Assembly: GCA_017620375.1 (NCBI GenBank)
Contig: JAFZQN010000098.1
Location: 1-36,312, forward strand
DNA length: 36,312 nt
Reading direction: 5' to 3'
Origin: Lachnospiraceae bacterium
GTDB taxonomy: Bacteria; Bacillota; Clostridia; Lachnospirales; Lachnospiraceae
The position numbers and the translations under genes were made by a program. Shown in pieces: positions 32,077 to 36,312 of this stretch (position 1 is its first letter; each line of letters opens with the position of its first letter). The notes beneath the pieces were generated by a model. That model had not been told where the DNA came from, did no database searches, and saw only the letters and a list, made by a program, of their open reading frames with translations.

Positions 32077-33099
32077 TTAAGCCAGATCCGAAGCAGCTTT
32101 ATCAAGAGCTTCTATAACCTTGTCGCACCAGCTGTCAAACTCAGGATCCTCGATCCGGCATTCCGGATGCGAGAAGATATATTTGAGACAGCGTCCCACT
32201 CCTTCTTCAAAACGGATGGAAGGTGCAAATCCCGGTACAGCCCTCTTTAATTTTGTATTATCAAATACAACCGAATTAGACTTATCACCTATAAGGCCGC
32301 CTTCAAAATCATACTGTTTGCCGGTCTTTGCCAGGAAGTACGAAGAAACATAATAAGGCTTATACTCTGCACCCAGTGCATCCGCTATAGTCTTGTATAT
32401 CTGATTCCAAGTAAGAGTCTCATCATTCGTTATCTGGAAGGCCTCACCGATCGCATGGGGATTACCCATAAGACCTATAAAGCCCTTGGCAAAATCCTCA
32501 TTAAAGGTCATGGTCCAAAGTGAAGTACCGTCACCGTGTACTATCACGGGCTTTCCTTCCATCATACGCTTGATCACCTGGAAGCTTCCTTTGCTCCCGT
32601 GTACTCCCATGGGTACGGAACGCTCATCATAGGTATGGCTGGGTCTTATGATAGTTACAGGGAAGCCTTCCTCCCTGTACATCTTCATCAGAAAGTCCTC
32701 ACAGGCTATCTTGTTTCTGGAGTACTCCCAATAAGGATTAGCCAAAGCCGTACCTTCGGTGATACGGTAGTCACCCGGGAGTTTATTATATGCCGATGCA
32801 GAGCTTATATACATAAACTGCTTAACTTTTCCCTTAAACAGTCTGTAATCCCTCTCTAACTGTCCGGGCACGAACCCGATAAAATCGCATACCGTGTCAA
32901 ATTTTCTGTCCGCAAGGACCTTCGCTGCTGCCTGCTCGTCATTGATATCAACATTTATAACATCCACACCCTCAGGTATATCCGTCTTACGGTTACCGCG
33001 GTTCAGTAATGTCAGGTGCCAGTTTTTGTTTTCTGCCAGGCTTCTTGTAATAGCCATGCTTATAGTTCCGGTTCCCCCGATAAACAGCGCTTCTCTCAT
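32077..33099 (-). CDS. NAD-dependent epimerase/dehydratase (extended SDR)
   Basis: 340 residues. The Rossmann loop at the N-terminus is LFIGGTGTISMAITRSL; the catalytic pair YSRNK (YxxxK) follows a SSASAY strand, as in extended SDR sugar-nucleotide epimerases and dehydratases (CSP41-like group). The substrate is not identifiable. It lies 20 bases after the alcohol dehydrogenase gene and shares its transcript. ATG 33099 follows AAGGGGG. Confidence 0.88.
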   Translation of the reverse strand: MREALFIGGTGTISMAITRSLAENKNWHLTLLNRGNRKTDIPEGVDVINVDINDEQAAAKVLADRKFDTVCDFIGFVPGQLERDYRLFKGKVKQFMYISSASAYNKLPGDYRITEGTALANPYWEYSRNKIACEDFLMKMYREEGFPVTIIRPSHTYDERSVPMGVHGSKGSFQVIKRMMEGKPVIVHGDGTSLWTMTFNEDFAKGFIGLMGNPHAIGEAFQITNDETLTWNQIYKTIADALGAEYKPYYVSSYFLAKTGKQYDFEGGLIGDKSNSVVFDNTKLKRAVPGFAPSIRFEEGVGRCLKYIFSHPECRIEDPEFDSWCDKVIEALDKAASDLA

Positions 33100-33119
33100 A
33101 TATTTGCCCCCTTATGGAT

Positions 33120-34295
33120 TTATACCATCATCTTATAAATATTAGTGCAGTCCTCTTTGTTAAGTGTTACAAATCCTGAAATGCTTCCGTTTCTTCCGTC
33201 ACCGCAGCATAATGTCTCTACCAGCTGAGGGATATCCTCTTCTTTTGCTCCGAGCTCCGCAAAGTTACCGGGCATACCGATGGACTTAAGGAATGCCGCA
33301 AAAGCATTGATACCTTCAAGTGCGGTTACCTCAGGATGTTCAAAATCCATACTGCAGCCCCATACTCTTACTGCCACCTGGGCAAAACGCATAACGTTAT
33401 GGTTCATAACATACTTAAATACCGCAGGCATGGTAACTGCAAGACCTGCACCATGAGCGCAGTCATAAAGGGCTGAAAGCTCATGCTCGATATTATGGCT
33501 GTTCCAATCCTGTGAACGGCCTACGCCGCAGGAATTATTATGAGCCATCATACCTGCCCACATGATGTTTGCACGTGCTTCGTAGTTATTGGGATCCTCT
33601 ATTACTCTCGGACCCTCATGTTTCATAGTAAGAAGAAGAGCTTCGATAAGTCTGTCCGTAACTTCAACCTCGGTAGTATTGGTCAGATATCTCTCATACA
33701 GATGTGCCATGATATCGGTGATACCTGCTGCCGACTGATAAGGCGGAAGTGTCTGGGTAAGAGCGGGATTTAAGATACTGAATTTAGGTCTGATCGCATC
33801 ACCGCTTGCTCCACGCTTAAACATACCTTCCTCTTTTGTGATGACCGAGTCAGGGCTTCCTTCGCTTCCGGCTGCAGCTATAGTCAGAATGGTGCCGACA
33901 GGCAGTGCTTTCTCTATCCACTTTCCGCTGTAGAAATCCCAGAAATCTCCGTCATATATCGTACCTGCTGCTATGGCCTTTGAGGAATCAATGGTACTTC
34001 CTCCGCCGACAGCCAGGATAAAATCTATATTTTCCTTCCTGCAAAGCTCTATCCCTTCATATACAAGACCGCTTCTGGGATTGGGCTTAACTCCGCCAAG
34101 CTCAACAAAACCGATACCCTCTGCAGTAAGAGATGCCTTAACCCTGTCTAAAAGACCCGAACGTACAACGCTTCCACCACCGTAATGGATAAGGACTTTA
34201 CTTCCTCCGAAACGCTTAACAAGGCTTCCTGCCTGATTCTCTGCATCTTTTCCAAACGCAAAATAAGTAGGTGAATAAAAAGAAAAATTGTTCAC
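33120..34295 (-). CDS. iron-containing alcohol dehydrogenase (YqhD/BDH-like)
   Basis: 391 residues of the group III iron alcohol dehydrogenases. NAD(P) site: AVGGGSTIDSSKAIAAG. Metal ligands: Asp and His in ITDIMAHLYERY, and two further His in HNIEHELSALYDCAHGAGLAV. Such enzymes reduce aldehydes to alcohols (butanol or ethanol) with NADPH or NADH, a fermentative electron sink. The start is GTG 34295, with GGAGGT 6 bases upstream; the upstream in-frame ATG lies before that site. It heads a two-gene operon behind a promoter that overlaps a long palindrome. Confidence 0.92.
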   Translation of the reverse strand: MNNFSFYSPTYFAFGKDAENQAGSLVKRFGGSKVLIHYGGGSVVRSGLLDRVKASLTAEGIGFVELGGVKPNPRSGLVYEGIELCRKENIDFILAVGGGSTIDSSKAIAAGTIYDGDFWDFYSGKWIEKALPVGTILTIAAAGSEGSPDSVITKEEGMFKRGASGDAIRPKFSILNPALTQTLPPYQSAAGITDIMAHLYERYLTNTTEVEVTDRLIEALLLTMKHEGPRVIEDPNNYEARANIMWAGMMAHNNSCGVGRSQDWNSHNIEHELSALYDCAHGAGLAVTMPAVFKYVMNHNVMRFAQVAVRVWGCSMDFEHPEVTALEGINAFAAFLKSIGMPGNFAELGAKEEDIPQLVETLCCGDGRNGSISGFVTLNKEDCTNIYKMMV

Positions 34296-34309
34296 AAAAA
34301 TACCTCCGT

Positions 34310-34363
34310 TATAATAATATTCCAACCCGGCATAAAGAATGCCGGCTAACTGATATTATTATA
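34310..34363. promoter_or_regulatory. two-tier palindrome in the ADH leader, possible operator or attenuator
   Basis: An outer perfect 11-bp inverted repeat (TATAATAATAT, 34310-34320; ATATTATTATA, 34353-34363) encloses an inner 7-bp stem CCGGCAT/ATGCCGG with a 5-base loop. The outer arm overlaps the ADH -10 box. It does not match a Rex or other operator I know. Confidence 0.6.
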
Positions 34364-34385
34364 GCAGAGGTATATTTTTATACAA
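34358..34385 (-). promoter_or_regulatory. promoter of the ADH-SDR operon
   Basis: Minus-strand TTGTAT (34380-34385) and TATAAT (34358-34363), 16-base spacing; the -10 is inside the palindrome arm. Confidence 0.6.
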
Positions 34386-34404
34386 TGAATTATCTTGTTA
34401 TTTG

Positions 34405-35625
34405 TCACAGTTCATGGAGCGGTTTTCTTATTCTCTGGCGTGTGATCTCCACAAGCCCTAAGGGTGTCATGTCTATAAGTCTTGTTGTGATATGGTCCTT
34501 AGCGATCTCTTCTTTTAGCTTTTCAAGCAGCTTTTTTCTGTGCTCCTCTTCCTTCATATCTATAAAATCGACTATGATGATCCCCGACAGGTTCCTAAGT
34601 CTCAGCTGCGCTGCTATCTCTTCGGCCGCTTCACAGTTAACCTTAAAAAATGTCTCCTCGGTGTTCTGCTTTCCTGCTATGGCTTTTCCGGTATTTACAT
34701 CGATCGATACCAGAGCTTCTGTCGGCTGTATCACAAGATATGCTCCGGAGTCCAGCCATACCTTGTCCTGCAGGGCCTTCTCAAGCTTTCCTTCTAATCC
34801 GTACAGAACAGACAGTGAGATGTTTTTTTCTTCATAAAACTCGAGTTTATCCAGTTCCTTAGGTGAATATAAAGACATATACTCTTTTAAGCTCTCATAT
34901 ATTTCTTTATCATCTGTTTTGATACTGTCTATCTCGTATGAATACCCGTCTCTTACCTCAAGGATAAATGAAGCCGGAGCGGCATAGACCTTGGTAAACA
35001 GGGCTCCATGTATTTTTTTTGTGGTTAATGTCGTATATTGCTCTTCCAGATATCTGATCTCATCTAAGATCTCATCTTCTCCAACTGTCAGGGCATTTGT
35101 CCGTATAATAAAACCATGATCCCCGTTCAGATACGGCTTTACTAAGGCTTTAAGCCGGTTTCTTTCGGCATCGTCCGTTATCTTGCTTGACACACCTGCC
35201 ACTGCTTTTCCTTTGGCCAGTACCACATACCGTCCTGTCAGATTTATGTCTACAGTTGCTAACGGAGCTTTGCTTTTTGCGGTATCTTTACATATCTGTA
35301 CCAGCAGTTCGTCTCCTATCCGGATACCACATCCGCTTTTCCCGGTCTGATTATCCGAAGTCCCGTTACCTGTCCTGTCTCTTCCGTCACAAAAAACAGG
35401 GCTCATATCCTCAGATAAAGGAAGATAGCAAACCTCCTTATCTGCTATCTCCACAAATGCTCCGTTTATATTTTTAACGATATTCTGAACCCTGCCGATA
35501 TAGATATCTCCGACCTTAGGCTTTTTATCTTCCTTTTCAAGACCTATGGTCACAAGCTCCCTATCATGAAAAAGAGCGGTTATGATCCTGTTTTCATTTC
35601 TTACTATAACTATCGAATTGCTCAT
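34405..35625 (-). CDS. short ribonuclease E/G without zinc-link
   Basis: 406 residues of the RNase E/G catalytic core. An S1 RNA-binding domain (GDIYIGRVQNIVKNINGAFVEI, about 38-90) is followed by the RNase H-like/DNase I-like core with the metal-binding aspartates in SIDVNTG and IIVDFIDM. The end at RQRIRKPLHEL coincides with the point where the CPxCxG zinc-link of E. coli RNase E/G would begin; that cysteine pair is absent. The family cuts AU-rich single-stranded RNA in rRNA processing and mRNA decay. It lies 65 bases after the DUF2344 gene, as is usual in Clostridia, but rplU does not follow. Confidence 0.9.
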   Translation of the reverse strand: MSNSIVIVRNENRIITALFHDRELVTIGLEKEDKKPKVGDIYIGRVQNIVKNINGAFVEIADKEVCYLPLSEDMSPVFCDGRDRTGNGTSDNQTGKSGCGIRIGDELLVQICKDTAKSKAPLATVDINLTGRYVVLAKGKAVAGVSSKITDDAERNRLKALVKPYLNGDHGFIIRTNALTVGEDEILDEIRYLEEQYTTLTTKKIHGALFTKVYAAPASFILEVRDGYSYEIDSIKTDDKEIYESLKEYMSLYSPKELDKLEFYEEKNISLSVLYGLEGKLEKALQDKVWLDSGAYLVIQPTEALVSIDVNTGKAIAGKQNTEETFFKVNCEAAEEIAAQLRLRNLSGIIIVDFIDMKEEEHRKKLLEKLKEEIAKDHITTRLIDMTPLGLVEITRQRIRKPLHEL

Positions 35626-35690
35626 TTATCGTACCCACACCCAATGATCACCATGATCAATATGAACCACAGTTATTTATATATACACAT

Positions 35691-36312
35691 TTATAATCCG
35701 ATCACATTTAAAACATCCGAATACATATTGGCTCTGTGTATCTGGAATGCAAACTCATCATGTGACAGCCCGCAGAATTCAAAGAATGCATCAAGTACGA
35801 GCTCAGGTTTGATATTTACCTCACTGCCCGCGGACAGTCTGAAGAAAAATCTGATACCCGGTTCATATACATCCGCATGAACGGTACCAAGGCATTTGCC
35901 GTCATCCACTTGCATAAACTCCGGGATCTCTGTATTATCCGTTACTGCAGCATCATATATATACGGCTTGATGTCCATGTCTCTTTCACCGGACTTGGAT
36001 TTCTTGCTGACCGTGATACTGTCTTTACCGAGAAATTCGGCAAACTTATTCTTTAAAGCTTCCAATCCGATGCTTTCAGCACCCTCAGCTTCATCCTTCC
36101 GGTACAATCTATATCCATCCTTTAAGGACATTATATAATCGGCACCCTTTACCAGCGCCATCGCATTCTCGGGATGTTTCGTACCTTCCGTCCAGGGGAT
36201 CTGTCTTATCGATACTATCTCAAATCCCTCGGTAAGAGCTGACTCAAGTATCTCCCTTGCTCTTTCAGCATTCAGTACATTTCCTTCAAAATCGACATCC
36301 TCGGTCTCCAGA
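35691..36312 (-). CDS. DUF2344 (radical SAM-associated) protein, 5' end missing
   Basis: The frame is open from the right edge to a stop at 35691 (207 codons visible). The sequence (EGFEIVSIRQIPWTEG, GADYIM, SGERDMDIKPYI, NIKPELVLDAFFEF) matches DUF2344, the TIGR03936 domain found next to or fused with a B12-binding radical SAM protein and upstream of RNase G in Clostridia. Its role is unknown, possibly RNA modification. The internal ATG at 36161 is not the start, since conserved sequence continues upstream. The partner radical SAM gene is expected beyond the edge. Confidence 0.87.
   Translation of the reverse strand, partial: LETEDVDFEGNVLNAERAREILESALTEGFEIVSIRQIPWTEGTKHPENAMALVKGADYIMSLKDGYRLYRKDEAEGAESIGLEALKNKFAEFLGKDSITVSKKSKSGERDMDIKPYIYDAAVTDNTEIPEFMQVDDGKCLGTVHADVYEPGIRFFFRLSAGSEVNIKPELVLDAFFEFCGLSHDEFAFQIHRANMYSDVLNVIGL

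Overview
The window looks like chromosome from an anaerobic, fermentative, low-to-medium GC Firmicute, most likely a Lachnospiraceae member (Butyrivibrio/Roseburia-like). This is inferred from the gene families: a trimeric bifurcating [FeFe]-hydrogenase operon, DUF6062, DUF2225 and DUF6106 proteins, a stand-alone AICAR formyltransferase beside an archaeal-type IMP cyclohydrolase, a perfect CIRCE element, Shine-Dalgarno sites of the AGGAGG type, and TTGACA/TATAAT promoters with 17-bp spacing. The species cannot be fixed from sequence alone. No phage, insertion sequence or CRISPR was seen.

Region 1 (1-6230) is a redox/hydrogen island. A minus-strand operon carries a NuoE-like subunit, a small histidine-kinase-type ATPase, a [2Fe-2S] thioredoxin-like protein and NuoF/HydB, which runs off the left edge; the catalytic hydrogenase is expected beyond it. 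Divergent to it is a plus-strand operon: DRTGG protein, RsbW-like ATPase, an H-cluster protein with sensory-type active-site changes, a second DRTGG protein and a PHP phosphoesterase. A 245-bp imperfect palindrome sits inside this second operon.

Region 2 (6240-13330) holds a DUF4139 protein with a zinc ribbon, a c-di-GMP phosphodiesterase (EAL), an unusual MurF-GNAT fusion, D-Ala-D-Ala ligase, and a divergent lipoprotein serine protease. Region 3 (13330-16770) has convergent tRNA-Gly(CCC) and tRNA-Leu(UAG) genes, then an operon of a membrane-anchored putative glycosidase, RarA and a small membrane protein.

Region 4 (16775-23490) is envelope-related: PBP1A with YigZ, a SEC-C protein, a UDP-sugar pyrophosphorylase with a degenerate amidase-like membrane protein, and a DUF6106 protein. 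Region 5 (23490-30035) has groES-groEL under CIRCE control and a tight five-gene operon (IMP cyclohydrolase, AICAR formyltransferase, SleB-like hydrolase, DUF2225, DUF6062).

Region 6 (30060-36312) has a secreted Ig-like/transglutaminase protein with threonine-proline repeats, an iron alcohol dehydrogenase plus SDR operon behind a large palindrome, a short RNase E/G, and the 3' part of a DUF2344 gene running off the right edge. No gene-free stretch exceeds 300 bases once the two tRNAs are counted; the longest gaps (4837-5121 and 23285-23491) are filled by inverted repeats.
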